In this document: one piece after another, positions 1 to 8,563 of the stretch
Position numbering within the stretch: position 1 is the first letter of the stretch
Layout: every line of letters starts with the position of its first letter
Source: Acidithiobacillus sp.
Lineage (GTDB): Bacteria; Pseudomonadota; Gammaproteobacteria; Acidithiobacillales; Acidithiobacillaceae
Length of the DNA: 37,680 bases
Direction of reading: 5' to 3'
Assembly (NCBI RefSeq): GCF_027322205.1
Contig: NZ_DAHVHY010000013.1
Location: 1 to 37,680, forward strand
Made by a program: the position numbers and the translations under genes
Notes under the pieces: generated by a model
Told to the model about the DNA's origin: nothing
What the model saw: the letters and a program-made list of their open reading frames with translations, nothing else
Database searches by the model: none

Positions 1-44
1 GCGCCGTGACCCGCTACGCCCTGCTGCGTGCTGTTGTCGCTCAT
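1..44 (-). CDS. hdrB: HdrB-like heterodisulfide reductase subunit, second copy, N-terminal fragment
   Basis: An ATG at 44-42 opens a frame running off the left end; its 14 complete codons are identical to those of the hdrB start at the right end. The upstream AAGGAG lies 6 bases before the ATG, so translation signals are intact. HdrB-type subunits of the sHdr complex carry CCG domains that bind non-cubane iron-sulfur clusters and act in cytoplasmic sulfane-sulfur oxidation; that part lies outside the window, so the assignment rests on identity with the copy that follows hdrC. Unlike that copy, this one is not preceded by hdrC but by a 188-nt gap with its own promoter, so it would be expressed separately. 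Whether the rest of the gene is intact cannot be seen. Confidence 0.6.
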   Translation of the reverse strand, partial: MSDNSTQQGVAGHG

Positions 45-55
45 GATGGTCTCCT
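1..55. repeat. Terminal inverted repeat, left copy (hdrB start)
   Basis: Bases 1-55 are the exact reverse complement of 37626-37680; identity stops at base 56 (t here, against c expected). The repeat covers the Shine-Dalgarno, the start codon and the first 14 codons of hdrB. An exact odd-length overlap of 55 at both contig ends is what a de Bruijn assembler leaves when two unique paths enter one repeat node, so this probably marks a genomic repeat longer than 55 bp, not a transposon terminus. Confidence 0.9.
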
Positions 56-113
56 TGGCCGTTAAGCCGCTTGTTGCGAACGAAAATGTTCTACACCTCT
101 CAAGTAGTTGACC

Positions 114-142
114 ATTATGCTCCACAATAATTCCGTTGCCAA
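114..142 (-). promoter_or_regulatory. Sigma70-type promoter of the left hdrB copy
   Basis: On the minus strand TTGGCA (142-137) is followed after exactly 17 nt by CATAAT (119-114); each hexamer matches consensus at five of six positions. The predicted start near 107 gives a leader of about 60 nt to the hdrB ATG. Just downstream, CTAC (91-94) and GTAG (104-107) form a loose inverted repeat that resembles, weakly, the operator-like repeat in front of rhd. The rest of the gap 45-232 shows no gene and no clear promoter for the plus-strand gene at 233. Confidence 0.6.
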
Positions 143-232
143 GTAAATGGCTTTATGATTATCGCTGTGGGTGGCGTGTTGTGTTTACACCTTACAGATG
201 GGCTCGTGGTGCGCTTGTGCACATAAAAACAA

Positions 233-568
233 ATGGATGGGAGTATGAATGAAAATTTGGAACTGATGCAGATTCCGGCACCGGGGGAGATCGCCGAACG
301 TTGCCGTGTGCTCTATCTGGCTCCGGCAGTGTGCAGTAAAGGATGGTTGCCGAACCTGTTCTGGCGGCCTGCGACGCAGGATAATCCCTTTGGGACGTTG
401 CGGGTGGATCCTTGGGAGCTGGAAGTGCTTTTTGCTGCGATCAGCGGTGAACCCGCCCTGTCGCGGGCGGTACTGGAACAGCGCGCCCCCGGTCGCGCTG
501 GATTCATTGAGCGCTCCATCGCCCACGGTGAATTGCCACTGCTGGGTTTTCGTGAGGATATTCCTTAA
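233..568 (+). CDS. Small hypothetical protein preceding rimK-like gene
   Basis: An open frame of 111 codons ends 4 nt before the ATG of the RimK-like ligase, so the two are probably cotranscribed. The first ATG (233) has no Shine-Dalgarno; the second in-frame ATG at 245 sits directly behind GGGAG, too close for an ideal site, so the start is uncertain. The product is soluble, with no signal peptide or membrane segment, and contains a Trp/Pro-rich middle (WLPNLFWRPATQDNPFG) and a C-terminal half predicted helical. I do not recognise the family. Its position suggests it may be a partner or substrate of the ATP-grasp ligase, which is inference only. Confidence 0.55.
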   Translation: MDGSMNENLELMQIPAPGEIAERCRVLYLAPAVCSKGWLPNLFWRPATQDNPFGTLRVDPWELEVLFAAISGEPALSRAVLEQRAPGRAGFIERSIAHGELPLLGFREDIP

Positions 569-572
569 ACTC

Positions 573-1481
573 ATGTCTGCACTGCCCCGCATTGCGATTC
601 TCTCGCGCCATACCGGGTTGTACTCGACCCGCCGTCTGCTGGACGCAGTTGCCGCGGTGGGCGCAGAACCCGTATTACTTCAACCTGAGCATTGCTTGCT
701 GCTGTTAGATAATACCGAGACCCAGCTTTACTACGGATCCTCTCTCTTGGCGCCCTGCACCGCAGTAATTCCGCGAGTAGGTGGTCCGCTGACGCACTTA
801 GGGTCACGCCTGCTCCGTTATTTTGCGGGGGAAGGCAGCTGCTGCCTCAATAGTGCGGAATCGCTGGAGTTGTCCCGCGACAAATTTGCTTCTTTGCAGG
901 TCCTGGTTACCGCGGGGATTGCGGTGCCGAAGACGGCCTATTTCACGCAGATGGGGCAGCGTGATCTGGCGGTATCTGCTCTGGGTACGCCCTTGGTACA
1001 CAAGCTGCTCAGTGGTTCCCAAGGGGTTGGCGTTAGTCTGGCGGAAACGGATATGGCGGCACGGGGGATGCTGGACACCTTCCTCCATCTGCAACACGAA
1101 GCGATGATCCAGCGCTTTCTTCCAGGACGTCAGGATTTTCGGGTAATCGTTCTCTTCGGCGAGGTGATTGCGGCCATGCGCAGGGATGCTTCTGCTGAGG
1201 ATTTTCGCAGCAACCTGCATTGCGGGGGCCAGGCGTCGGCGTTGCTGGATCTGCCGGAAGATTTTGCCGCCATTGCTTGCCTGTCGGTGGCTTCACTGGG
1301 TCTGGGTTTTGCCGGGGTGGATATCATGCTGGCTGAAGATCAGCGGCCCTTGGTGCTGGAAGTGAACCCCGTCCCCAGCCTGGAGGGTATCGAAGGCGTT
1401 ACGGGTAAGGACATCGCCGGTACTCTGGTTAAAGCGCTTTTACAGCAGGCACTGTCCCCATCTTTGCAATCGCAGTCGTAA
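573..1481 (+). CDS. RimK-family ATP-grasp amino-acid ligase
   Basis: The 302-residue product follows E. coli RimK (300 aa) over its whole length: the N-terminal AILSRHTGLYSTRRL segment, the PRVGGPLT loop, the ATP-grasp lysine region (VHKLLSGSQGVGVSLAE), FRSNLHCGGQAS, and the metal/ATP site LEVNPVPSLEGIE near the C-terminus. RimK-type enzymes add glutamate or related amino acids to a carboxylate of a protein or small molecule using ATP; E. coli RimK modifies ribosomal protein S6. The substrate here is unknown. A frame extends upstream to 306 but overlaps the preceding gene; the ATG at 573, four bases after that gene's stop, gives the family's usual N-terminus. The last 53 nt overlap the convergent plsC gene. 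Confidence 0.85.
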   Translation: MSALPRIAILSRHTGLYSTRRLLDAVAAVGAEPVLLQPEHCLLLLDNTETQLYYGSSLLAPCTAVIPRVGGPLTHLGSRLLRYFAGEGSCCLNSAESLELSRDKFASLQVLVTAGIAVPKTAYFTQMGQRDLAVSALGTPLVHKLLSGSQGVGVSLAETDMAARGMLDTFLHLQHEAMIQRFLPGRQDFRVIVLFGEVIAAMRRDASAEDFRSNLHCGGQASALLDLPEDFAAIACLSVASLGLGFAGVDIMLAEDQRPLVLEVNPVPSLEGIEGVTGKDIAGTLVKALLQQALSPSLQSQS

Positions 1482-2157
1482 TCCAGTCTTGCGCTTGTTG
1501 GTTGAGGGCAGCGGCTTTACCTGCAGGGGTTAGTGCGGGGCCGATCTGCACCTCGACCACCCCCGGCCATTTGCGCCAATCCGCGCGTGGCCAGAAGCAT
1601 CCGCTATTCACGGCGATGGGCAGGAGCGGAACCTGAGCGCGAATGGCCAGGCCAGCGGCCGTGCTGCTGAAAGGGCCAACCTCGCCGCAGGGGTGGCGAG
1701 TGCCCTCCGGGAAAATTACGACGTTAAAGCCTGCCGCTAGGCGGATTTTGCCTTCTTCAATCACCTCTACTAAGGCCTGCCGGCCGGCGTCGCGGTCGAT
1801 ACCGATGGGCCAGGACAGGTGCAGGCCCCAGCCAATCACTGGGATACGGAGGAGTTCCTTTTTCAGTACATAGGAGAGTCGTGGGAAGATGCACCAGAGG
1901 AGCAGAGTCTCCAGTGCCGATTGATGGTTGGCGACGATGACGCAGGGCGTGGCGGGAATGTTGGCGAGGCCGCAAACCCGATAACGCAGGCCACAACTCC
2001 AATGGAGCCAGCCGACGCCGGTACGTGCCCATAAACGACTGGTCCAGACCCGCGCCGTCAGCGGCAACAGGGTGACGGTCAGGCTGAAAAAGGCCCAGAC
2101 CAGGGTCCAGATCGTAAAGCCAATGTAGAACAAGCTGCTGCGAATGGTACGTATCAC
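1429..2157 (-). CDS. plsC: 1-acyl-sn-glycerol-3-phosphate acyltransferase (PlsC family)
   Basis: This 242-residue membrane-associated protein has a hydrophobic N-terminus (residues about 8-35) and the acyltransferase blocks: NHQSALE at 77-83, the H-x4-E form of the usual H-x4-D catalytic pair that is common in proteobacterial PlsC, and FPEGTR near 150 for glycerol-3-phosphate binding. It acylates lysophosphatidic acid at the inner membrane to give phosphatidic acid. The start is GTG, overlapping the TGA of gmhB by four bases (GTGA), which implies translational coupling. It is the last gene of glyQ-glyS-gmhB-plsC, an arrangement frequent in gammaproteobacteria. Its 3' end overlaps the convergent rimK-like gene. 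Confidence 0.9.
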   Translation of the reverse strand: MIRTIRSSLFYIGFTIWTLVWAFFSLTVTLLPLTARVWTSRLWARTGVGWLHWSCGLRYRVCGLANIPATPCVIVANHQSALETLLLWCIFPRLSYVLKKELLRIPVIGWGLHLSWPIGIDRDAGRQALVEVIEEGKIRLAAGFNVVIFPEGTRHPCGEVGPFSSTAAGLAIRAQVPLLPIAVNSGCFWPRADWRKWPGVVEVQIGPALTPAGKAAALNQQAQDWITTAIAKMGTVPAVKAL

Positions 2158-2693
2158 GGAATGCCGAGAATAGCGTGTACCGCCGCATTAAGATCCGCGA
2201 AAATGGGGACGCCCGCCGCTTCCGCTTCCAAATGCATGCGTTGGCCTTTGCCCGTCAGCACCAGCATGGGTCGTGCACCGGCTTTATGCGCGGCGATCAG
2301 ATCACGGATACTGTCACCGATGGCGGGAACCCGTTCCAGCGAGATCTGTAGGCGCTCCTGTATCTCGCGAAACAGGCCGGGCGCTGGCTTGCGACACGCG
2401 CATCCTGCTTCTGGAGCATGGGGACAGAAGAAAATGGCATCTATCCGACCGCCTACGGCGGCCAGTTCTTGACGCATACGCTGATGAATAGCGGTCAGGG
2501 TACGGATATCGAAAAGTCCCCGGCCCACACCGGACTGATTGGTGGCTACCACCACTTGGTAGCCGGCGCGGTTCAGCCGCGCGATAGCCTCCAGACTGCC
2601 CGGAATGGGGCGCCACTCGGCGGGAGATTTGATAAAGGCGCTACTGTCCTCGTTGATGACACCGTCACGATCAAGGATGACCAGTTGCCCCAT
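2154..2693 (-). CDS. gmhB: D-glycero-D-manno-heptose 1,7-bisphosphate 7-phosphatase
   Basis: GmhB removes the 7-phosphate during ADP-heptose synthesis for the lipopolysaccharide inner core. The 179-residue HAD-superfamily protein shows the nucleophile motif LDRDGVIN at the N-terminus, the TNQSG motif II, the zinc-binding stretch CPHAPEAGCACRKP characteristic of GmhB, and the acidic motif GDSIRDL. The ATG at 2693 overlaps the glyS stop by one base (TGATG); a TTG three bases earlier is also in frame. Its downstream neighbour plsC overlaps by four bases. The tight packing suggests that heptose and phospholipid synthesis genes are read through from glyQS. Confidence 0.93.
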   Translation of the reverse strand: MGQLVILDRDGVINEDSSAFIKSPAEWRPIPGSLEAIARLNRAGYQVVVATNQSGVGRGLFDIRTLTAIHQRMRQELAAVGGRIDAIFFCPHAPEAGCACRKPAPGLFREIQERLQISLERVPAIGDSIRDLIAAHKAGARPMLVLTGKGQRMHLEAEAAGVPIFADLNAAVHAILGIP

Positions 2694-4777
2694 CAAACCC
2701 CCTGTAACTGCGAGAAGTCGGCGATGCGCAGAAACGCCTCCTGGAGTTGGGCAAGCAGAGCGAGGCGGTTCTGGCGTAGCACCGGCTCTTCGGCAAGGAC
2801 CATGACCGCATCAAAAAATTGATCGACCGATGGACGTAAGCCCGCGAGCAGGTCTAACGTGGCGGCATAGTGGCGTTTTGCGAGCTGCACATGAACGGGT
2901 TGCGCCAAGACTTGCCAGTGTTCCCAGAGTACGCCTTCTGCGGGATCCATAAAGTGCTGAGGGTCCACCTGCCAGTCGGCGGAGAGGGTTTCCTTGCGTA
3001 ATAGATTGTTGATCCGTTTGATCAGCGCCGCCAGAGCATCCGCCGCCGCATGTTCGGCCTGGAAAAGGGCGAGGGCTTCAAGACGCTGGCGCGCATCCAG
3101 TGACTCGTGGGGTTGGCGGCTGAGCACGGCGGCGATCTGGTCGGCACGAAAGCCCTCTTCCCGGAAATAGACACGCATCCGATCCTGAAAGAAGTCGAGT
3201 ACTGCAGCCCGCGTCTCTGTTCTGTTCTTGGCAAAAGCGCTGCCGTAAGCGGTCAGCGTACTGGTTACCGCTGTGTCCAGATTTAGGGGCACCCGAGCAT
3301 CCAGCACAATACGCAGCACCCCCAGTGCGGCGCGGCGCAGGGCGAAGGGGTCGCGGTCACCAGTAGGCACTTTGCCGATGGCGAAGAAGCCGCAGAGGGT
3401 GTCCAGTTTGTCGGCGATAGCCAGGCACTGCCCATGCGCATCTGCCGGAATTTCATCATCGCGCCCACTGGGCATATAATGCTGGGTGATGGCTGTGGCA
3501 ACACGGATATTTTCGTCGTCATGTCGGGCGTAGTGGCCGCCCATGATGCCCTGCAATTCCGGGAACTCGCCCACCAGGCCGCTGAGCAGGTCACTTTTGC
3601 AAAGTGCTGCGGCGCGGTCCATGTCGCCTGCATCCACCGCAAAGTGCGGCGCGAGGGCTGCTGCAAGTGTCTGCAGGCGCGTGGTTTTGTCGAAAATGCT
3701 GCCAAGGCCGTCCTGAAACAGCACTCCGGCAAGTGCGGCCCGTCGCGTCTGCAAGGAGACCTGGCGATCCTGATCCCAGAAGAAGGCAGCGTCGGCCAAT
3801 CGGGCGCGCAGTACCCGGTTGTTCCCGTTGATGATGACCTGCGCATCCAGACTGTGCAGGTTGGCCGCGAACAGATAATGGGGCACCAGGCGCCCATCCT
3901 GGCCGCGCAAGGGGATATAACGCTGATGCTGCATCATGACTGTAATCAGTACTTCTTCCGGCACCCGCAGATAGTCCGCGGCGAAACTGCCGGCGAGAAT
4001 GACCGGCCATTCGTTGAGTCCGGTGATCTCGTCCAGCAAGGCATCTGGCAGGATGGGATTGACGGCCATCTCACGAGCTAAATCTACTATTTTGCGGGCG
4101 ATGTGCGCGCGCCGTTCTGCAAAGTCCACCATCACCTTTGCCTGTAGTAAAGACTCGGCGTAATCGGCGGGGTTGGTAATCTGGACCGCCTGGGGATGAT
4201 GGACGCGATGCCCGAAGCTTTCTCCGTCGGCATTCAGACCAAAAACATGCCAGTCCAGCACCTGCTGGCCCTGACGCAGCAAAAGCCAGCGTACTGGGCG
4301 TAGAAAACTATCGGGACGCGCTCCCCAATGCATACGTTTGCGCAGGGGCAAACTGGCCACCAGTTTGCTGGCGATCGCGGGTAACAGGACGTGACTGTCC
4401 TGGGCCGCGCCGACCTCTCGCCAGGCGAGGACGGGACCTTTGTCCGTCTCCAGCGTGAGCAGATCGTCAACGCTGACCTCGCAGGAACGGGCAAAGCCTT
4501 CTGCTGCCGCCGTGGGTTTGCCCTGCGCATCACGGGCGCGCTCTACAGATGGACCACGGCGCAGGGTTTCCTGCGGTAGACTTTGCCGGGACACGTCTTT
4601 AATCCAGAGAGCGAGTCGTCGCGGGGTGACATAGCCACGGATGTTCCCATACTGCAGTCCGGCCTTGTCTAACAATTGGCCCACGATCTCGGTTGCGGCA
4701 TCTTGCAGGGGTAGTTGTTCCCGCGCCGGCAATTCTTCACAACCCAACTCCAGCAGGAAATCTTCAGGCGCTGACAT
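2693..4777 (-). CDS. glyS: Glycine--tRNA ligase beta subunit
   Basis: The 694-residue beta subunit of the bacterial alpha2beta2 glycyl-tRNA synthetase recognises tRNA-Gly. The family N-terminus [11 protein letters not shown] follows the ATG at 4777; the open frame continues upstream to 4909 but that extension lies inside glyQ and is not conserved, so it is rejected. The body contains the expected HD-type blocks ([25 protein letters not shown], SNxxR-like [19 protein letters not shown]) and a C-terminal anticodon-binding region ending in ADFSQLQG. It overlaps glyQ by 14 nt and gmhB by one base, so all three are likely on one transcript. Confidence 0.96.
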   Translation of the reverse strand: MSAPEDFLLELGCEELPAREQLPLQDAATEIVGQLLDKAGLQYGNIRGYVTPRRLALWIKDVSRQSLPQETLRRGPSVERARDAQGKPTAAAEGFARSCEVSVDDLLTLETDKGPVLAWREVGAAQDSHVLLPAIASKLVASLPLRKRMHWGARPDSFLRPVRWLLLRQGQQVLDWHVFGLNADGESFGHRVHHPQAVQITNPADYAESLLQAKVMVDFAERRAHIARKIVDLAREMAVNPILPDALLDEITGLNEWPVILAGSFAADYLRVPEEVLITVMMQHQRYIPLRGQDGRLVPHYLFAANLHSLDAQVIINGNNRVLRARLADAAFFWDQDRQVSLQTRRAALAGVLFQDGLGSIFDKTTRLQTLAAALAPHFAVDAGDMDRAAALCKSDLLSGLVGEFPELQGIMGGHYARHDDENIRVATAITQHYMPSGRDDEIPADAHGQCLAIADKLDTLCGFFAIGKVPTGDRDPFALRRAALGVLRIVLDARVPLNLDTAVTSTLTAYGSAFAKNRTETRAAVLDFFQDRMRVYFREEGFRADQIAAVLSRQPHESLDARQRLEALALFQAEHAAADALAALIKRINNLLRKETLSADWQVDPQHFMDPAEGVLWEHWQVLAQPVHVQLAKRHYAATLDLLAGLRPSVDQFFDAVMVLAEEPVLRQNRLALLAQLQEAFLRIADFSQLQGV

Positions 4778-5648
4778 CTTGGCTCCGCAGTAAGGGATGA
4801 CCGAGGGCGGCACGCGCTTCGGCATAGTGCTCGGCGACGCCACGGGCGAGAGTACGGACGCGGCCGATGAATCGCGCGCGCTCGTTGACGCCGATGGCAT
4901 GGCGGGCATCCAGCAGGTTGAAGGTGTGGGAGCAGTCTAGCACCCGTTCGTAGGCGGGCAGAGGGAGTTGCGCCGCCAGCAACGCGAGGCAGTCTTTTTC
5001 TGCCTGATCGAAGCGCTGGAGGAGGTCTTCTACCGGTGCCAGCTCAAAGTTATAGCGGGATTGCTCCACTTCGTTCTGATGGAACACATCTCCGTAGAGT
5101 ACGCCGGGGGTCCACACGAGATCATAAACGCTCTCTATGCCCTGCAGGTACATGGCCAGGCGCTCCAGACCGTAGGTGACTTCGCCCATGACCGGATGAC
5201 AATCCAGGCCACCCACCTGCTGGAAATAGGTGAACTGGGTGACTTCCATCCCATTCAGCCAGACTTCCCAGCCCAGACCCCAGGCACCCAGAGTCGGTGA
5301 CTCCCAGTCATCTTCGACAAAACGGATATCATGCACTCGGGAATCAATGCCAAGGGTTGCCAGCGATTCGAGGTAGAGTTCCTGCAGATTTACTGGATTA
5401 GGTTTGAGCACCACCTGAAACTGATAGTAGTGTTGGAGACGATTGGGATTGTTTCCATAACGACCATCCGTGGGACGCCGGGAGGGCTGCACATAGGCGG
5501 CCCGCCACGGTTCAGGGCCGATGGCCCGCAAGAACGTGGCAGGATGGAAAGTACCTGCACCCACCGGCATATCCATGGGCTGAAGCAGAACACAGCCTTG
5601 ATCGGCCCAGAAGCCTTGCAGCCGCTGGATGATTTCCTGGAAAGTCAT
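4764..5648 (-). CDS. glyQ: Glycine--tRNA ligase alpha subunit
   Basis: The alpha subunit forms glycyl-adenylate and charges tRNA-Gly together with GlyS. The sequence is a textbook Gly[38 protein letters not shown], the [16 protein letters not shown] motif, and [18 protein letters not shown] place the start at 5648 (294 aa) because AGGA lies six bases upstream; the in-frame ATG at 5654 directly abuts that AGGA. It is the first gene of glyQ-glyS-gmhB-plsC and is separated from the roadblock gene upstream by about 90 nt. No clear promoter was found in that gap. Confidence 0.96.
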   Translation of the reverse strand: MTFQEIIQRLQGFWADQGCVLLQPMDMPVGAGTFHPATFLRAIGPEPWRAAYVQPSRRPTDGRYGNNPNRLQHYYQFQVVLKPNPVNLQELYLESLATLGIDSRVHDIRFVEDDWESPTLGAWGLGWEVWLNGMEVTQFTYFQQVGGLDCHPVMGEVTYGLERLAMYLQGIESVYDLVWTPGVLYGDVFHQNEVEQSRYNFELAPVEDLLQRFDQAEKDCLALLAAQLPLPAYERVLDCSHTFNLLDARHAIGVNERARFIGRVRTLARGVAEHYAEARAALGHPLLRSQDVSA

Positions 5649-5737
5649 ACGCATTCCTGGCAGAAGTTTCGCGCATTATGGCCCAATGCAGCCAATCCTG
5701 TGAAGGGCACCTGCCTGCCCGCGTGCCCCGACTGGTC

Positions 5738-6100
5738 TCAAAGCAGTTCGGCAATCCCCGCAGCCCCACGCTTGGCGTCGAGAAACACCAGTCCAAGCTT
5801 CGCTTCCTTGCGCGCGATGACGGTCAGGACGGCGTCCGGGCCAGCGTGAATAAGCAGGACGTAGCCGTTATCGCCCTTGATCATGACTTGTTCCAATTCG
5901 CCCCGCGCTAATTCTATGGCAGTGCGGTCGCCGAGGGAAAGCATTGCCGCCGCCATGGCACCGACCCGGTCTTCATCCATGGTGGAAGAAAGTAGTGAGG
6001 CGATAGTGAGGCCGTCAGTAGAAATCACGGCTGAGGCCTCGATGTCCGCAGAAGACCCGTTCAGATCACTGAGGACGGATTTGAGCATTTCTTCACGCAT
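5738..6100 (-). CDS. Roadblock/LC7 domain protein (MglB/CvnB-like)
   Basis: A 120-residue protein made up of a single roadblock/LC7 fold: an N-terminal helix (MLKSVLSDLN), the strand pair ASAVISTDGLTIAS, a long helix with MAAAMLSLGDRTAIELARG, and the C-terminal strands VMIKGDNGYVLLIHAG and AVLTVIAR. Such proteins act as GTPase-activating or scaffold partners of MglA-type and CvnD-type small GTPases. It has a good AGGAG eight bases before the ATG and follows, on the same strand, a second roadblock-like gene and a GTPase gene, so a function as regulator of that GTPase is a reasonable inference. The GTPase family and roadblock fold are seen in sequence; the pathway is not. Confidence 0.85.
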   Translation of the reverse strand: MREEMLKSVLSDLNGSSADIEASAVISTDGLTIASLLSSTMDEDRVGAMAAAMLSLGDRTAIELARGELEQVMIKGDNGYVLLIHAGPDAVLTVIARKEAKLGLVFLDAKRGAAGIAELL

Positions 6101-6148
6101 TTTTGTTCTCCTGATGACTTGACAATGGTGTATGAAAAGGATGTGGTT

Positions 6149-6787
6149 TTAGCGATAGCGTTTGTCTAGATCTTGTACCAGCGTAACGAAGGATTGATCT
6201 TGCAGGCGGGGTGTACCGCTGACGACGAGCATGAAACGTTGCTGACCGATGAATAATGGCCAGAACCCCAGCTCAGCGCGACCTGCGGGATCGAGCAGTC
6301 CCCAAGTCTCAGTGTTGATACGCAGGTTGTTTTTCAGCAAACGGCCATGCCTGGACTGTAAGGAGAGCAAGTCTGCTGAAAGTCCGGCGAGTTCTTCCGC
6401 GGCTTCATGGGTGTAGCCGGCTGCGGCGAGATAAAAGCCATTTTCGTCGGCGAGGAGCGTCTTCTGTACATCGGAGAGTTGCGCGAGGAGGGGAGGTAAC
6501 GCATCTTCTAGACGTTTATCCTCTTGCTGACGTGGATGCGCGGTGCCCCGTAATAAACCCAGTCGTTGCAGGCGGAAAATACTGCGTAGGGCTTCCTCTG
6601 CGTTCGCCGCTTGAGTCCAACGCTGTGCGGCCTTGATGCTAAAGGGGGTTTGGTGTCCTTCTCGCAAAATATGTAAAAGAATTGCCCGGTTTCCTTCCTG
6701 ATCCGGATTGGATGTGGCATAAAAAGCCCCGGCTGGTGTCACTTCACCATAAAGATCAGCGCTGGTGGCGACCAGTTCAATACTCAT
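6149..6787 (-). CDS. Uncharacterised protein, winged-helix-like plus divergent roadblock-like domain
   Basis: This 212-residue cytoplasmic protein overlaps the GTPase stop by four bases (ATGA), implying coupled translation. The first half (about 30-80) has a helix-rich stretch, AILLHILREG through SIFRLQRLGLLRG, that reads like a winged-helix domain. The second half, beginning KTLLADENGFYLAAAGYTHE and continuing with EELAGLSADLLSLQS, has the strand-helix pattern of a roadblock domain. In Streptomyces conservons the GTPase CvnD is accompanied by the roadblock protein CvnB and the winged-helix protein CvnC; this gene could fill a CvnC-like place, but the resemblance is structural and by position only. 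No close family is recognised. Confidence 0.6.
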   Translation of the reverse strand: MSIELVATSADLYGEVTPAGAFYATSNPDQEGNRAILLHILREGHQTPFSIKAAQRWTQAANAEEALRSIFRLQRLGLLRGTAHPRQQEDKRLEDALPPLLAQLSDVQKTLLADENGFYLAAAGYTHEAAEELAGLSADLLSLQSRHGRLLKNNLRINTETWGLLDPAGRAELGFWPLFIGQQRFMLVVSGTPRLQDQSFVTLVQDLDKRYR

Positions 6788-7350
6788 GATTGATCCCCGA
6801 TTCCAGGATCGATGGAGTAAAGAAGTGCCATAACCAGATTTTTGACGTCGTCCTTGTTACGACCATCCACTTCAAAAATCGGTGGAATGGGATTAAGCAT
6901 CCGTAGATCAGCGGTCACTTCCGGGAGCATACTGGCGTAGTCTGCTATCTGGGGTTGTGCCTGGACATCTGTTTTGGAAACCCCGATAACTACGGGAACG
7001 TCGACTATGAAATCTTTGAAGGCATGGAGAAAAAAGTGCAGATCTTTTTTCGGGTTAGGGCGGGTGTTGTCCAACATCAAGATGAGGCCTAGACCACCGG
7101 TGGTGAGAATGTCCCACATGAAGTCGAAGCGCTCCTGGCCAGGGGTGCCGTACAGATGAATTTTAGTGTTTTCATCCAGCTTGAGTACGCCATAATCCAT
7201 CGCCACGGTGGTGTGACCCTTGCGATTTAGCGTCATATCCGAAGCTTGGGCATCAGTGGAGATAATTGGAATATCTGACAATGCTGAAATGGCCGTTGTT
7301 TTGCCGACACCAACAGGACCGGTAAAGATAATTTTATTGTCTTCTCTCAC
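6784..7350 (-). CDS. Small GTPase of the MglA/CvnD type
   Basis: The 188-residue protein is a Ras-like GTPase. G1 is GPVGVGKTT (11-19), the switch region contains TTVAMDYG, G3 is GTPGQ (68-72) followed by ERFDFMWD, and the G4 position reads SKTD (125-128) instead of NKxD. TVAMDYG and GTPGQxRFxFMWD are typical of the bacterial CvnD/ATP-GTP-binding protein group. The start is GTG at 7350 with AAGGAG seven to eight bases upstream. It is followed by two roadblock-type genes and preceded by a pseudo-receiver and a FimV-like protein, so a membrane- or pole-linked signalling role is inferred. Guanine specificity is not certain because the G4 motif deviates. Confidence 0.88.
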   Translation of the reverse strand: MREDNKIIFTGPVGVGKTTAISALSDIPIISTDAQASDMTLNRKGHTTVAMDYGVLKLDENTKIHLYGTPGQERFDFMWDILTTGGLGLILMLDNTRPNPKKDLHFFLHAFKDFIVDVPVVIGVSKTDVQAQPQIADYASMLPEVTADLRMLNPIPPIFEVDGRNKDDVKNLVMALLYSIDPGIGDQS

Positions 7351-7402
7351 AAGGGGGCTCCTTCAATATAATTTTTGGCTAAGCACTCTTTGCATACGCA
7401 TT

Positions 7403-8554
7403 TTACAGCCCTGAAATGCGGGCAAGGAGACGGCCCAGGAAGCTTCTTTTGGCCGCTGGTATTTCTGCAGGCGTTGACGCATTGGACGTCGTTGGCTGGA
7501 TGCGGTTGTCGGGATTCTCCGCCGTGTTGTAGCGCAATAGTCCTAAGCTGTCTGCGGCTGCAAGAAAATTGAAGAGATCATGAGGCTCGACGCGTAACAT
7601 CTTCACCGTCAATGCCGGAGATGCCGGCGAACGGGCCAGAAAAGCCGCTAATCGCAGCGCGTCTGGCAACATGGTGAGCCGCGTCAGATTGGGCCATTGT
7701 TTCAGTTGTACCGGGGCGTTAATCTGTAGTTGCTGGCTGAGACGTCCGTCAGCTGTCCATGCACCCATCTGCCAGAGCAGAGACTGAAGAGTGAGGCGCC
7801 GTGTGGATGCATGAGCGGGGACATCGGCGTGATTGGGGGCACGCATTTGTAGCTGCGGGTGCTCTTCTCGTGCTAGCGATTTGAGATGTTCATCGTCCGC
7901 TAGCAAGATGGCCTGATCAGCCATCGGGTCTAAGCGCAGAATGATCTGTTGCTGGCCATCCACAATAATGGCTGACGATTGATCACGCCGGATAATTTGT
8001 AAAAGTCCTAGTAGGCCGGCCTGGGGGTTGAAGTGACGTATTTCTTCAGGACGCAGCACCGGAGTGAGACGTGGTGCTGCGACGGGTTTGGGGGCGGACG
8101 GGTTTGCGGCGGCGGGCGACGGGACAACGGGGGTGGCTGGTGCGGGGATTGTGACCTCGGGCCGAATGGGCATAACCGTGGCGCCGCTCCTTCCCGCTGG
8201 TTTTCCGGGTGCGGGGCCACCATTCAGTAGCGACTCCAGCGCTGGAAACAGGGTTTCCATACGTACCGGTTTCTGCAAAACCGGGAATACGCTATCGGCT
8301 TGCGGGGAAACGCTCGTCAGGAGGATGCGCTGTTCCGGTTGTTCGCTATGCAATTGATGAGCGATAGCCATACCCTCTGCACCATCCACATCAATAATGG
8401 TCACTGCAGGTGCTTGCGTATCACCGGTATCCAGCAGTTGATAACGGCGCCGGGTAAACATTTTGAAAGCCATACGGAAGACGGCTTCTTTGCGTGCATC
8501 CATCCCGATGCTGCGAACGAGGATACTATCGCTATTAGAGGGGTTTTTCGTCAT
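7403..8554 (-). CDS. Pseudo-receiver protein with proline/alanine linker and unknown C-terminal domain
   Basis: The 383-residue product begins at the ATG 8554 with AGGA seven bases upstream; the TTG two codons earlier is less likely. Residues about 10-110 resemble a response-regulator receiver: VTIIDVDGAEG keeps an aspartate where the phosphoacceptor lies and LQKPVRMETL keeps the conserved lysine, but the N-terminal acidic pair is missing, so phosphorylation is doubtful. A Pro/Ala-rich linker (about 125-165) leads to a C-terminal domain (about 180-345) with LQSLLWQMGAWTADG, loosely like DUF4388-type domains. It starts nine bases after the stop of the FimV-like gene and precedes the GTPase, so it is probably the adaptor of that module. 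Family not recognised with certainty. Confidence 0.65.
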   Translation of the reverse strand: MTKNPSNSDSILVRSIGMDARKEAVFRMAFKMFTRRRYQLLDTGDTQAPAVTIIDVDGAEGMAIAHQLHSEQPEQRILLTSVSPQADSVFPVLQKPVRMETLFPALESLLNGGPAPGKPAGRSGATVMPIRPEVTIPAPATPVVPSPAAANPSAPKPVAAPRLTPVLRPEEIRHFNPQAGLLGLLQIIRRDQSSAIIVDGQQQIILRLDPMADQAILLADDEHLKSLAREEHPQLQMRAPNHADVPAHASTRRLTLQSLLWQMGAWTADGRLSQQLQINAPVQLKQWPNLTRLTMLPDALRLAAFLARSPASPALTVKMLRVEPHDLFNFLAAADSLGLLRYNTAENPDNRIQPTTSNASTPAEIPAAKRSFLGRLLARISGL

Positions 8555-8563
8555 GATCAAATC

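Noticed and set aside
306-572. N-terminal extension of the RimK-like ligase
   Set aside because: It overlaps the upstream gene in another frame and adds about 90 residues not found in RimK; the ATG at 573 matches the family start.
4778-4909. N-terminal extension of GlyS
   Set aside because: It lies within glyQ in another frame; GlyS proteins begin at the [11 protein letters not shown] block.
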